Notes: a model not told the origin generated them from the letters alone. DNA of 64,000 bases from Lagopus muta (GCF_023343835.1 NC_064447.1:6092001-6156000); one strand, 5' to 3'. Positions 39,251 to 49,978 are shown, counted from the first letter of the stretch. Numbers and translations: made by a program.

Positions 39251-42200
39251 TCAGGTCGACAGTTTAAATGTGTCATCGGTCTGATCCAATAAAAAGCAAA
39301 AAGAACAAAAAACAAAAGGCACCTGCAGCATTAATTCTAGACAATAATAGAACTCTGCGAGCAAATCTCAGAACCTGGGTTTGACTGACTACAGGCTCCT
39401 GCTTATCCAAAGATTAATCCAGATACAACAGAACAGCTTGAGTGATTTATGTTGTTCCACCTAATTAACCAACAAACAAAGGCAGAAAAAGTCTGTCTTT
39501 CCAGATTGAAAGCAATTCATTTAATTCAGTAGAAACGAAAGCTGATATTGTTTTAACTTTGGCAGATGCTCTATGGAAATTGCTAGCAATTAAATGTGTT
39601 ATATTCACTGCTGTAAAATTTTCAAACTGCTTGTTTTGATTTGGCGATGACTTGCTCTGTATTGAGAAATTTTCGTTTTAGTTATTTCAGAGTTTGCACA
39701 TCATCTATCAGGAGTGTGAAGATATATCCCTATTGACTGTAGAGCACTTGGCTATAAAATGAAAAGAGCAAATTCTTCCACTATTACTACTATTTTGTTT
39801 CACAGCAACATGGTAGCATTTAACTGGTCTTAATACTCAACCAAGTAATCAACTTTCTGAAGGCTGCTTTTACACTCTAATTTGCAACCAGCACAACTGA
39901 AAGTAAAGCTTCAAGATTGACAAATGAACTTTCCCACCTCAGGTAGGAGCATTTCTAGCACCTCTTCACTGTAGAGTTTCATGCACCAGTCGGCTGCTTT
40001 TTTGTACTCTGGCTGCTCTGTGGCAACCGAACATAGCCAGCTCCTGCCTGCGTCAGCCTTGTTCTGCCCCACAGCCCCTCCTTGGTCAAACTGGCTGCCA
40101 ATACAGGGCCTGCTTCACCACAGGCTGACCCGCCAAGTAAAGGCCCCATCGAGCATGCTAGCACATGATAAAATGGGCAGGCTCATTCTCTTTAGGCCTG
40201 CTTTAGGCTCTTCCTGCAGTCTCCAGACTACGGTTTGTTTTTGTGTTTGAATTACATTGCTGATTTGTTGCTCCCGTGCATTGAGAACTGTCAGCCCTAG
40301 AGACCAAGGGAGTCTGTAAACTGACTGAAGAGCTCAGCAGCAGCACACACATCTCAACAGGGATATCTGGGTACTTTGGAAGGTCCCTTTCTGCCTGAAA
40401 CAAGGGCGTGAATTTCATGTGCCACTTAGCACCTCCATTACACACACACACTTTCTGTGTCATTCCAGACACCGTGTCATGTTTAAGAATTGGAGAAGTC
40501 ACCCATAAATGTATGTCCCATAGCCATCTCTAAGGTGTGCCTGAGTCAGCCCACTTTCTGCCCAACCTAAAGTCTCCTTTGAATATCTCTCCACAGCCAG
40601 AGGGCTGTATTTTGAGGTCACACCCAAATTATGAGGCTTCATTTGGCATACGCATACCATCATTAAACTTGCCCATGAAACTTCATAGACAAAATAAAAA
40701 GGTGTAATTACATTTTCCCCATTTGGTGAAGAAACAAGAATTCCTTTGATGGATGAATTCAAGCCATCAGGCTTTCTCTTGAATCCCACCCAGCAAGATC
40801 TATTTTCTGAAAACTGAGATGCTTATCTTCCTGATGAAGTCATGAACACTACCTGATGTACTGAGATACGTTCTACGAAATTATCTCCCCTCTAAAATAG
40901 TAATGCTTTCAACAAGGATAGCAAATACAGAGCCCACATCACAACAATCATTAGTTTGTTTTGAGCATCCAAAAAAAAAAAACAAACAAAACCTAACAAA
41001 TGCTGAACAGCTCCACGAATGGAATTCCTCACTGCTGTGGCTTATGCTCCCCTCATTTTCCCTCTGAAACCAATGTGATTTCAGTAAGTGTGTTCCTTTC
41101 TCCTTTCACATTTGTCTGCTTTCAAGTATTGAGTGAATTTTATACATGAAGTGTTTGGTACACTGCAGGATAAATCTCTTTCTTATCAGTTCTTGAATAA
41201 CACAGTGCCTTATTCTGCCAGGTCTTCTTCCAACAGGAACATGGCAGCAGGACCCAGAAAGTGCATCTTCCGCTGGCTAGCAATACAAGTGGTCTTGTCC
41301 CCAGAGACCTACTTATCTCTTTAACTAAAAGCATTCTTGTAGTGATTTATGGGGTGGTGTCATTCAAGGCAGAAAGAGAACATGAAGTCTTATTGGAAAA
41401 TCAGAATATATACAAAGTACTAAAGTGAAAAGAAGCCCCTTGTGCTGCCTAACACCTCATTTCTAAATGGACTGGCAAACAGCAGTAAGAAGAGACAAAC
41501 TACGACTGATATAATTAGCAAAAACTGAGGAAGGCCTTCCCTTCTAAATATCCAAATGGGACTCCTCAGTACAACATTCTTCTGATCATTCTAAGAACTT
41601 CAAGCCCAAGATGGGAAACAACCCTGAGATAAATAACACCATAAAAGAAAAGTCATGAAAATGGAAGAGAAAGACACAAAACAACTGTGAAGCAAGAGAT
41701 GCTAATAAGTCATGAAGCAACATTAAACAGCAGTGGTTAATAGATGAAGCTGGTGATGTTGATTTCATTTAAGCTGTGTTTGCCAGAAGGAGTAACTACA
41801 GCATCTGAGAATTGCAGTAGAACTCATCTGAGAGCTTCCAACCTTGACTGGCTCTGTCTGTTGAACAATTTCCATTATTAGCAAGAGCTTTAAATCTGTG
41901 TAAGCAAATAGAATACAGTGTCTTTCCTCCCTGGCAGATCCACAGCATAATCAACACTGTTTGGGTGCTTACAACAGAAGTCCTTCCAGAGACCACAAAT
42001 AAAGAATACACCACCAGCAGTGTCTTGTCTACTGGTATTATGTTGTTTTTATTTTAAATTATACCAACAGACTGTTTTCCTTCCCAAACAAGTATGCTAA
42101 CAAGAAACCAGTCACCTTGCTACAGATCTCATGATATAATTGTATTTCACTTTGAGTTAATGTTGATGACTCCCCGGCTGGCAGAATAATTCCTGGTTTC

Positions 42201-43404
42201 ATCAGAATAAACCTAGCAGGGTATGCAGCTGACTTGGTAAATCCATGTCAGCCATGCAGTTGACACAATACAAACTATGCACAACTGTATTCAGCATGAA
42301 GAATCAATTTTCCTCCAGGTACCCATTCTCCAGATCTATTTTACAAGTTCACAAACGAGTGCAGAGGACAGCAACACAGCTTAATGCCTTCATGAAGTCC
42401 ATGCCCAGGCACCCATCACACGCAGGCACTGCTGCTGCCTGCCCACCTGCAGCCACCTGCCATCCCACTGCCAGCAGGGCTTTTCTGGGGAGCAAAGCCT
42501 TCAAAATCAAAGCAAGAGAGCAGATAGAAGAATCACAACTTAGCACTTCATTTGACAGAAAAAGTATCTGCTTGGCAGGAAAGAAGGCTTATGTTACATA
42601 GCTAACATACCAACCTTGTATGTATGGAGTCTGAAAGTAAAGGAAAAGAGTTTGTTTTTTTCTTCTTTTTGATGGACACCAGCCAACCCTAGTTGTTTCT
42701 TTTCAAAGCTCCTACAGAACTCCGTGAAAATGTGCCTAAGTGAACAGCTATTCTCAAGAGTTTCTCCACACACTTGTAATGAAGTCAGATACTTCTAAGA
42801 TGTTCAACTGCAACAATTATTCATCATTTACGAAGTATTCCCAGGGGAAAAAATAATATATATACAAAAAAATAATAATCCAGCACCATGTGAACAAGTT
42901 AAGCTGCCAAGAGCTTAACGAGGAGGCTGAGCTGCGGGTTTCTCGGTGGCAGCAGGCTGTAAGCAGCGCCGGGGAAGCGAGCTGAGGCAAGGAGGCAGTG
43001 GGAGCTCTTCCTCAAGATGTCCAAACAAGGAGCTGACCTCCACAACTGCGTAATGAGAGCAACCCGCCTTGCTGAAAGCCGCCTGCCCGGGGCGGGCACC
43101 GAGCTCCAGGCTGCCAACACCGCCCTCCCGGTGCCACGGGGCTCGGCAGCCACCAACGGCCCCTCTGAGAACGTCGGAGCGGGTTTTTGAAACCGTAATT
43201 TGACTCAAGTGGGGAAAAAAAAAAACACCAAAAACCTAAAGCTGGCAAAAAAACAAAACTTCACAAACCGAAGTCTGCGGCGCGTTTTATTTAAAAGTTC
43301 TTCCACTAGGGGGGGTTCGGCTGCCAAAAACAATCAAGCGTTACTGTAGTACACGCAAACTCCACTCAAATAACATCAACAAAGCAAAAAGAAAAACGAG
43401 GGGG

Positions 43405-43427
43405 GAAAAAAGAAAGAAAGAAGAAAG
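43405..43427. repeat. Short (GAAA)n tract
   Basis: A-rich repeat with GAAA units, about 220 bases from the TTTC tract and complementary to it. Both are inside the CpG-island region. Confidence 0.75.
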
Positions 43428-43646
43428 GACCCTGAGGAGAGGGCGAATGCAGCGCGGGGCGGCTCGAGACATCGTGGCCGCCCGCTCCCCCAGCGCCGCT
43501 GGGGCCGCGCGCCCAAAGCGAGGAGCGGAGCGGGGCGGCGGCTGCTCACAGCCGGCACTGCAAGCGGCGGCAGCCGGGCCCGGGTGGTAGTAAACAAAAC
43601 CCCCCTCAACTTTTTGATATACATATAAATATTTACTCTTTTTTTT

Positions 43647-43647
43647 C

Positions 43648-43683
<36 letters not shown>
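43647..43683. repeat. (TTTC)n microsatellite
   Basis: About nine near-perfect TTTC units, one interrupted as TTTG. They lie in the proposed first intron of EMP2, just beyond the G-run tract. Confidence 0.9.
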
Positions 43684-43713
43684 GGTTTCTCCATCCCCTC
43701 GCCGGCACGGCCG

Positions 43714-43757
43714 CCCCCCCCACTCCCCCGCACAGCCCCGCGCCCCCCCCTACCCCC
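43714..43757 (-). repeat. G-run tract with G-quadruplex potential at start of EMP2 intron 1
   Basis: The plus strand has five runs of four to eight C (43714-43721, 43725-43729, 43736-43739, 43743-43750, 43753-43757) with short spacers. The minus strand, which is the sense strand of EMP2, therefore carries five G-runs, enough for an intramolecular G-quadruplex. The tract begins about 19 bases downstream of the predicted first splice donor. Confidence 0.6.
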
Positions 43758-43845
43758 ACCGGCCGCGGTACTCACGGTGCGCGGGGGCCGGCGGAGCTCT
43801 CCGCGACCGTCTGGTGGCGGGGCTGCTCCCGCCCTCCTGCAGAAG

Positions 43846-43853
43846 TGATGTCA
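43846..43853 (-). promoter_or_regulatory. CRE/ATF-like octamer
   Basis: TGATGTCA (TGACATCA on the minus strand) differs at one base from the cAMP response element TGACGTCA and lies about 70 bases 5' of the proposed first-exon donor. It may be chance. Confidence 0.25.
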
Positions 43854-43919
43854 GACGAAGGCTGGGTGTGGAAAGAAAATAATTTTCAAAAGTGCCCCTC
43901 ATCCGCCTGCGGAGGCAGA

Positions 43920-43945
43920 GGTGCGTGTGTGTATGTGTGTGTGTA
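43920..43945. repeat. (GT)n dinucleotide tract
   Basis: Interrupted GT repeat of about 26 bases within the CpG island, at or just 5' of the proposed EMP2 first exon. Confidence 0.8.
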
Positions 43946-43980
43946 GAGGGAGGGACGGGGCGAGCACGGGAGAAACTTTT

Positions 43981-44004
43981 CCCCGCCCGCTTCCACTCCG
44001 CCCC
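43981..44004 (-). promoter_or_regulatory. Paired GC boxes (Sp1-type sites)
   Basis: CCCCGCCC at 43981-43988 and CCGCCCC at 43998-44004 read as GGGCGGGG and GGGGCGG on the EMP2 strand. A third, CCCGCCC, lies at 43828-43834. Clustered GC boxes just 5' of a first exon are typical of CpG-island promoters. Sp1 binding is inferred only from the motif. Confidence 0.5.
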
Positions 44005-44466
44005 GCGGCCGCAGCCGTCCCGTGAGCGCGGCCCCGCGGGTTGAGGCACCTCGGTGAGAGCGGCGGCTCTGTGAGGAACCGCCCGTTCTCCGTCCCGGGA
44101 GGGCAACGGTACGAGGAGCTCCGCGTCCCGCCAGCGGCTCTGGAGCGAAAGCCGTATTGAGGCAGAGCCTCCTTCATAGAGACCGTAGCTCCGCTGAAGG
44201 GGAGCCCGCAAAATTCTTTTTTCATTCACGGAAAACAAAAACAAAAACAAACTTGAATAAGGAGAGCTGAGGCAGGGTTTAGGAAGCCATCTCCGCGCAT
44301 CCCGTTGGTGACCGCACACCTCACGAGCTCTGAGGAGATCTGGTCAGCGCCATCACCGCTAGTGAGTCGGTCCTGACACGTGTCTGTTCCCAACCTTTCG
44401 CAAATTACATGACAGAATAGACCAAATAATGACTACTCGCAGGTAGGCGATGCTGCTTTCACTCAC

Positions 44467-44538
44467 AAAGACAACTTTTGGTTGCCTTGCAGATTTTTTA
44501 GAGCCTCTACGCTTGCTCAGAGGGCTGAGAGATCCCAT
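44467..44538 (-). other. Unassigned possible exon (24 codons)
   Basis: An ATG at 44538 opens a basic frame (MGSLSPLSKRRGSKKSARQ, then PKVVF) that runs straight into the strong donor GTGAGTGA at 44466. It lies 5' of the EMP2 CpG island on the same strand, so it could be an alternative upstream EMP2 exon or part of another transcript. The frame would not continue into EMP2 if spliced to the acceptor at 28721. Not matched to any family. Confidence 0.2.
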
Positions 44539-44893
44539 GTGCTGATCACAATCAGTTCTTACCACTGCTTAAGGTTGGCTCTTAAAGTCTTTGCACAAAC
44601 AGCTGCAAAGCCCAGTTAGTGCCTAACCAAAAGCTAACAGCACGACCTGCATTTCAGTCCCTCTGAAGGGCAGCACTGGTGGCCACGCACTGCTGTCAGC
44701 AAGCTCATGCCCTGCTAAAAAGTAGAATTACAGCAATGTGGTGAAAAGATTGCTTCAGCAGTCTAAATTCCATCAGCTTCAAACACTATGGGCAATTCAA
44801 CTGAGAAGATGACATTCTCTGACATAGAAATTGCTCTGGGTGTGTCATTTTCAGTCTGAAATTAGCTTTAACTCTGTTACAACTACAAACATT

Positions 44894-44917
44894 AAAAAAA
44901 AAAAAAAAAAAAAAAAA
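44894..44917. repeat. A24 homopolymer
   Basis: Longest homopolymer in the window. No retroposed body is recognised upstream of it. Confidence 0.95.
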
Positions 44918-44977
44918 GTGTTCATTAATCACTTCAGAATCACAAATATGACCATCCAGTGTCATAAACAGTCCCAC

Positions 44978-45138
44978 CTGTAAAACTTTGGATTTCTACT
45001 AGCAAATAAATTCCAAGTTTTGGGTAGGAGAGATTGGCAAAGTGCTCTAGTGACTGCTTCCTTTTGTTCTTCCAACTTGCCTTGTAGTTAAGACAGGATT
45101 TGGAACACCAAGTGGTTATAACAGGGATGCTCATAGCT
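44978..45138 (-). other. Unassigned possible exon, 161 bases
   Basis: Bounded on the minus strand by a pyrimidine-rich acceptor (TTTGCTCCTTCAG) and the donor CAG|GTGGGA. One frame is open across it and includes SLEHFANLSYPKLGIYLLVE. Its function is not recognised and it could equally be a non-coding exon. Confidence 0.2.
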
Positions 45139-45532
45139 CTGAAGGAGCAAAGGGAGAAACTTGAGAGTGGCAGTGGAAGATGTGGCACTGCTTGCATATG
45201 CGCAGGGATTTTGGGAAGGAAATATGTCAGGCTGAGCACTGGGAGCGCAAGCACCTGACCAAAGCATTAGAGTTGAAATCATTCCAAATATTCCCCTCAG
45301 GTTTGCCAGTGGAATTGTGGTATTAACCAAAGTACTTGATTTTTAAACAAAAGATGTTGTGTCCTACAACTTAAGTGACTAAAAAGAGGAAAAGTGACTG
45401 TTCTACTTCATCATGTACTGCATTAAAAGCACTGCCTGCTGTTAAGTGTATAATACTGTTCCTATAAGAAAACAGAGCAATATTTAGTGGTAAAAATAGT
45501 CTCAGTTCTTCTTCTTCCTTAATTTCTCTCAC

Positions 45533-45586
45533 CTGTGTTTTTAATTGTTGTATAGTTGTCATCCATATTTCATTCTTAGCTAGAAG
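45533..45586 (-). other. Unassigned possible exon, 54 bases, phase 0
   Basis: The acceptor TTTATTCTTAG, 18 open codons (LLAKNEIWMTTIQQLKTQ) and the near-perfect donor CAG|GTGAGA make this a well-formed micro-exon candidate on the minus strand. It lies between two other exon-like segments of the same strand. No family assigned. Confidence 0.25.
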
Positions 45587-45680
45587 CTAAGAATAAATAT
45601 TTTTAAAGCATTATCAACACAGTGCCAGAACACTCCAGGCTTTAAATGGAAACAAAGTTCTATTCTTTGGAAACAAGGTT

Positions 45681-45866
45681 CTATTCTTCAGGCTTAATGT
45701 TGGATTGATGAGCTTTGAGTTCTTTTTTTAGATAATGCTGGGTGTCCGAAAAATGCTGTTGACCTTTTTTCTGATTCTTGGCTCCCTTGCGTGAAGGATG
45801 GTACTGTGGAGGAAAAGATGGAAGGCCTCCTTCTCCCTTGGCAAGCTTACATGGAAAGATACACTT
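45681..45866 (-). other. Unassigned possible terminal exon, 61 codons and stop
   Basis: A strong acceptor (TTTTTTTTCTCAG) is followed by an open frame starting KCIFPCKLAKGEGGLPSFPP, continuing through a lysine/glutamine-rich part (RKGAKNQKKGQQHFSDTQHY) to a TAG at 45683-45681. Composition looks like a real, basic C-terminus. I cannot name the protein. No poly(A) signal sits close behind it, which counts against a terminal exon. Confidence 0.25.
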
Positions 45867-46800
45867 CTGAGAAAAAAAACAAAACAGTAGAATTCGTACT
45901 GAGAAAGCACAAGACAATCATTCCATGTCAGTTCTTCCTGCTTGTCTTGTCATATCCTAGACTGCATCTTTAAAACCAGATGGGATTTGTAAATGAGCAG
46001 GTGTATCTCTCCCACTTCTCACTACCAGCTGCTGTACCATCAGCACTGGACACAATTTACCTGTATTTTGAGCCTTTTTCCCAATGTATATATTTCACTT
46101 TCATAATTGAGAAGCTTTTGGAACAGGGTCTTGAAGTGCAGGCCATCGTGACCTGACCATCATGAGTCTATATAACATAAATTCAGGGTAAAACATTGGA
46201 CTTACTGGTAAATATTTATGTACTGAATGTTGAAATTTTGATGTGAAAAAGCTAGAGGATGACTGCAAATAGATAAAATGAGACTGTGACATAAGTGTTA
46301 CTTTCATTAATTTCTAATATAAAGAAATGGAATAGTAATAATTTTATTTTTATCTTTATTTGTTTATTTGCATACACAGCTACAGCCAATTTGTTTTTGT
46401 GGTTCTTATTGTATATCAGTGAGTGAGAGAATAAGCACTTCATTGCAATTTTTCCTCTTTTATTTTTTTAGGAGTAATTATCTCAAAATTAGAGTGTAGG
46501 TTGCTAGTTTTGTCTTTGTTTCTGTTTCCCAACAGAGCAGATGATGAATTACCTCCAAGTCATTAAGTCCTTGCAGGAAAAATAGAAGTGTTTGAGAATG
46601 AACTCACTACTTCTGTTTTTCACATGAAGAGGCAGTAGTTGGGGGAGCTGTAGAATGAACTTGAAAACGTTCTTAAGAGAGCACCGGCAGAAGAAATCTC
46701 ACGTGTATTTCAGGTACAGTAATATGGAAAAAAGAACCATGCAGCTTTAGGTATCTGAAAGATTGATCTACAAATGTGTCCACTTAAAAAAAAAAAAAAA

Positions 46801-46907
46801 TCCTCTGTAATTCTTTGTCTAGGACTTATGGGAACAGTAAATGTTGCCTGCTCTACATAGTGCTGCCATTCACACAGCTTTCTATGGAGCATCTTTAATC
46901 CTTCCAT
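46801..46907 (-). other. Unassigned protein-like segment, about 35 codons
   Basis: Starts ATG at 46907 and reads MEGLKMLHRKLCEWQHYVEQ, then ATFTVPISPRQRITED, before running into a T15 tract in the minus-strand sense. In-frame stops lie just upstream. There is no clear donor, so it is either chance or a decayed exon. Confidence 0.15.
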
Positions 46908-47247
46908 TGCTGGTTATTACCTTTTCTTAATGTAAGTTCTGACAAGCATAAAAGCTTTGCAGAAGTACTGAGACACCTCTGTTGTTTTTCTTTATTTAGA
47001 GTTAAAAATCCTTACCGAAAATTTTGTAAAATAGGGTCTGGAGAGTTCAAATGTAATGTGAGCCATAGCCATGATTGCTCAGCATTGGAAAGCTTGGCAA
47101 TCTGGAGCTGAGAAACCTAAATTGTTTGCTTGGGAAGTATCCACACCTTATCACATGATGCACACAGTGTAAGGAATAGAGATAGAAATACCAGTTGATT
47201 TACAGTAAACTCTTTTATTTTGTTTTTTGGAGCAAAATCACATTCTT

Positions 47248-47329
47248 CTAATGCTCAAAATCCAGAGGAATGATTTCTTCTACCTTGGGAAATATGCTGT
47301 AGAATGCTTCCATCATTGGGCAACTAACT
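47248..47329 (-). other. Unassigned possible exon, short
   Basis: After the acceptor TTTCTTCCTTCACAG comes VSCPMMEAFYSIFPK, then either a donor CCCAAG|GTAGAA at 47283 or 11 further codons to a TAG at 47250-47248. Protein-like, but not recognised. Confidence 0.2.
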
Positions 47330-47933
47330 CTGTGAAGGAAGAAATTAACAAAACAATGAGAAAATAAGAAAACAAACTTCTCCTCTCTCACGGTTCTTAA
47401 AAGGCCACAGAGAGTGAGCTACCAGACACAGAACATCATCATGCTGATTTCATTAGCCCTTTACTACCCACTGAGGCACACCTGGGTTCTCTTAGCTCTG
47501 CCCTCACCCCTTCTCCTTCAACACTGTAAGAGCAAGGAGGCTTTTTGCTTTCGTCCCTTAGAGCGCTGGTATACCTGTAAAAAGGGTCTCACACCTTTAC
47601 AATCCTTGGTGTGTCTTTAGTAAACACATACTCCTACCTACTCCAGCCTTAGGAATGTTTTCACCACCCTCTTGCAGAATCATAACAAGATTAAGTAAGA
47701 CCTGCAGCTTCCCAGCAATCTCTGACTTCTTGAGAGCTGAAGTCCATGTTTAGGCTTGCTGAGTTTAGAACAGGGCTGTTGGAAAAAGTTCTGGAAAACT
47801 TAGGAAATCTTGAGAAATGTGAAAAAAAATTCTTATTCCCCTCCTTAATTAATATCAATTAATACACTTCTCCAACTGCCACTTATTTTGCTGTCACCCT
47901 CTGAACCAAATGATGTGTGAGTCCCTCCATCAC

Positions 47934-47951
47934 AAAAAAAAAAAAAAAAAA
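47934..47951. repeat. A18 homopolymer
   Basis: Uninterrupted A run. Confidence 0.9.
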
Positions 47952-49944
47952 GAGCCAGAAAATAAATGAAAGCCTTTAGGGAGCTACAACAAGGCTTCAC
48001 TGAAAAGAGTGGAAGTCTTGGACATAAACAGCACAGCATATTACAGAGCTCTGTTCCATTGTTAATGCAGCAAACATGTATGGTATATATTAATTCCAAG
48101 TTTCCTTTTGTTTCCCAAGCTGATCTGCAGAACCTGCAAATCAGTCAAGAGGATTTAAATGAAAAGGAAAAGCTCACCCTTCCTTTTCATCCCCACTCTT
48201 GTGTGTTCTCTTGAAAAATGCTCTTTTTGTATTAACGTTGTAATTACTTTAAGGAAACCAATAAAAATTCTGACAAAAACTAGCCAAAGCAAACTGTTGC
48301 GGCCCCTGGAAATGTTATTACTGGATCAGACAAAGCTATGTGATTTCATTAAAAGAACATTTTGAAAGCAGTATTTCAGAAAATGGTTATGGATAATGGT
48401 GACAAAAGCACTGATTCCAGGAGCCTTTAAGGCCGGAGGACATTTTGGTTTGTATAGCTGTTGGCTACAGTGTCACCTTTCTTGAGCCCATTCGCAGAGC
48501 CTTTCTGGGTCTAAAGTTGTAAGGACTATGGTAAATTAAAAAATGAGCTCAGTAATTGGATCTAGCTATTAAAATTCTGTAACGTTAGGATTTGTCAGCC
48601 CTAGCTTTGTTTGGAAAAGGAAAGGAAAGAAATTGGCAAGGACTAAAGACAAGCCGCAACAAAAAATAAATTGTGGAGTCTCTGAAGTGCCGTACAGCAC
48701 GTCAAGGACTTCATACATTACAAATAAATCTGTACATTGCTTTCAATCCTGCCAAAACAATCACAATAGCAACCCAACCGTCTAAACATATTAGCTTTAC
48801 AAATCAAATGCAGAAAAAAACAAATTCTAACCAGTCACTATGCTAGAGAGATGAAAACTGTAGCCTAGATCTTGTTATTAACAAGAGAGGTAATAAGGAC
48901 TTGGCCAGAGAAAACTTGCCATTGTTTGAAATCTGTAGAAGTGTGTGGTTAATGGTAAGACCAGGATGTGATTGGGCAAACAAAATTCAAAACAAGGTCA
49001 AAGTGTCCACAATAAAAAACTATTTTGAAAAGTAGCCACTTGTACTGCTTAGATAAAGGATCTATTTCGTCAGTTGGTTACTGACCTTGTCACCCAAAAC
49101 AACACAAGCCTCGAACCACTCAGAAGTCCTTAAGAGTGAACTAGAAAACATGCCTGTTTGCTCCTGAAAAGAACTGATTACTCTCCGCACATTTCAAGTA
49201 ATATGAAATGTTTAGAATGTAAGAAATGAATAAATGATTTCTTCATCTGAACTGTAAAGTGAAATAATCTACTTAGCATTTTCATTTCTTAGTAAAGTCC
49301 AGACACATGAGGAGACTTAATCCATTCACAGCAAAAGATGTGACAAACAGCTCCACTCCTCACAGTGCTATCTTTCTGTATGAATCTGCTTGCTAAAACC
49401 TACCTGTAAATGCACAGCTTTTGACTCTGACTTGCCTCCAAGACAGTTCTGCTGACAGGCCCATGCAGCAAACTATAGCATTCCTGCATCTTTCTCACTT
49501 CAATGGCAAGTCTGCTGTGCAAACATACTGCTTCCCCTATAAATTGGTGCACACATACATATACACATTTCCAAATATCTGAACAACAAAATTCCAGTCC
49601 AGGAACCTGATCATCTGAAAAGAATTTTTGGGTTAATATGTTGACTGAGGACTAACACACTCCACAGAGTCCATGCGGAAATTCATTATCCTTGTTTATT
49701 ATTATAGCATGTCTCCATCAGAATATTGTGCCTACTTAAGTCTGATGTAAGTTTCAGTATTTTAATGATCACTTTGTTAAATCTCAAAATAAAGGCATTA
49801 CAGAGAAGGGAGAAAACAGCCTCTACAGGTCTTAACTCACTGAAGTCAGTGCAATAAGCCCTTAACTCCTTGTGTGAGCATTCAGCAATGAAACAGATTC
49901 TGACCTCAGATACACATTTCTAAATCTCATTGTCTTAATTGGAT

Positions 49945-49978
49945 GTTGCCACAGGCAGGATTTGAACCTGTGCGCTTT
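49945..49978 (-). other. tRNA-like T-arm relic
   Basis: The minus strand reads GCGCACAGGTTCAAATCCTG followed by CCTGTGGCAACA, which resembles the variable loop, T-arm (box B) and acceptor end of a serine-type tRNA. The 5' half, D-arm and anticodon arm are not present, so this is not a functional tRNA. A tRNA fragment or the edge of a tRNA-derived SINE are the alternatives. Confidence 0.25.

Larger units (their letters stand above)
28722..43775 (-). other. EMP2 intron 1 (proposed)
   Basis: About 15 kb between the proposed leader exon and the start-codon exon. It is mostly unique AT-rich sequence. I see one CR1 fragment near 32.7 kb, homopolymer runs at 33477-33494 (T18) and 37633-37651 (A19), GC-richer blocks near 34.03-34.27, 38.83-39.25, 39.98-40.20 and 42.35-42.50 kb, and no open frame that looks coding. 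First introns often hold enhancers, but none can be recognised here by sequence alone. Confidence 0.55.
43776..43980 (-). other. EMP2: Probable EMP2 non-coding first exon
   Basis: The sequence GCGCACC|GTGAGTACC places a near-consensus minus-strand donor after 43776, inside a CpG island, with no better candidate between it and the coding exons. The transcription start is not marked by a TATA box. From the GC boxes at 43981-44004 I place it loosely between about 43800 and 43980, so the upper limit given is only an estimate. Splicing to the acceptor at 28722 would give a short GC-rich leader. Confidence 0.55.
42930..44330 (-). promoter_or_regulatory. EMP2: CpG island, probable EMP2 promoter
   Basis: This is the longest CpG-dense stretch in the window: CG dinucleotides are frequent here and rare in the AT-rich flanks. 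It contains several GC-box motifs, G/C homopolymer runs and a strong minus-strand splice donor at 43776/43775. CpG-island promoters without TATA boxes are usual for broadly expressed vertebrate genes. Edges are judged by eye. Confidence 0.75.

Noticed and set aside
42245..42601. 118-codon plus-strand frame in EMP2 intron 1
   Set aside because: No domain, no splice context, and composition driven by a GC-rich patch.
43341..43775. 144-codon and overlapping 127-codon minus-strand frames
   Set aside because: Made of translated simple repeats (Lys/Glu-rich from GAAA units, Gly-rich from G-runs) in the start of EMP2 intron 1.
43750..44319. 189-codon open frame on the minus strand in the CpG island
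   Set aside because: Stop codons are rare in such GC-rich sequence. The frame overlaps the proposed EMP2 leader exon and splice donor, is dominated by Arg, Ser and Pro, and contains a THTHTHTH stretch from the GT repeat.
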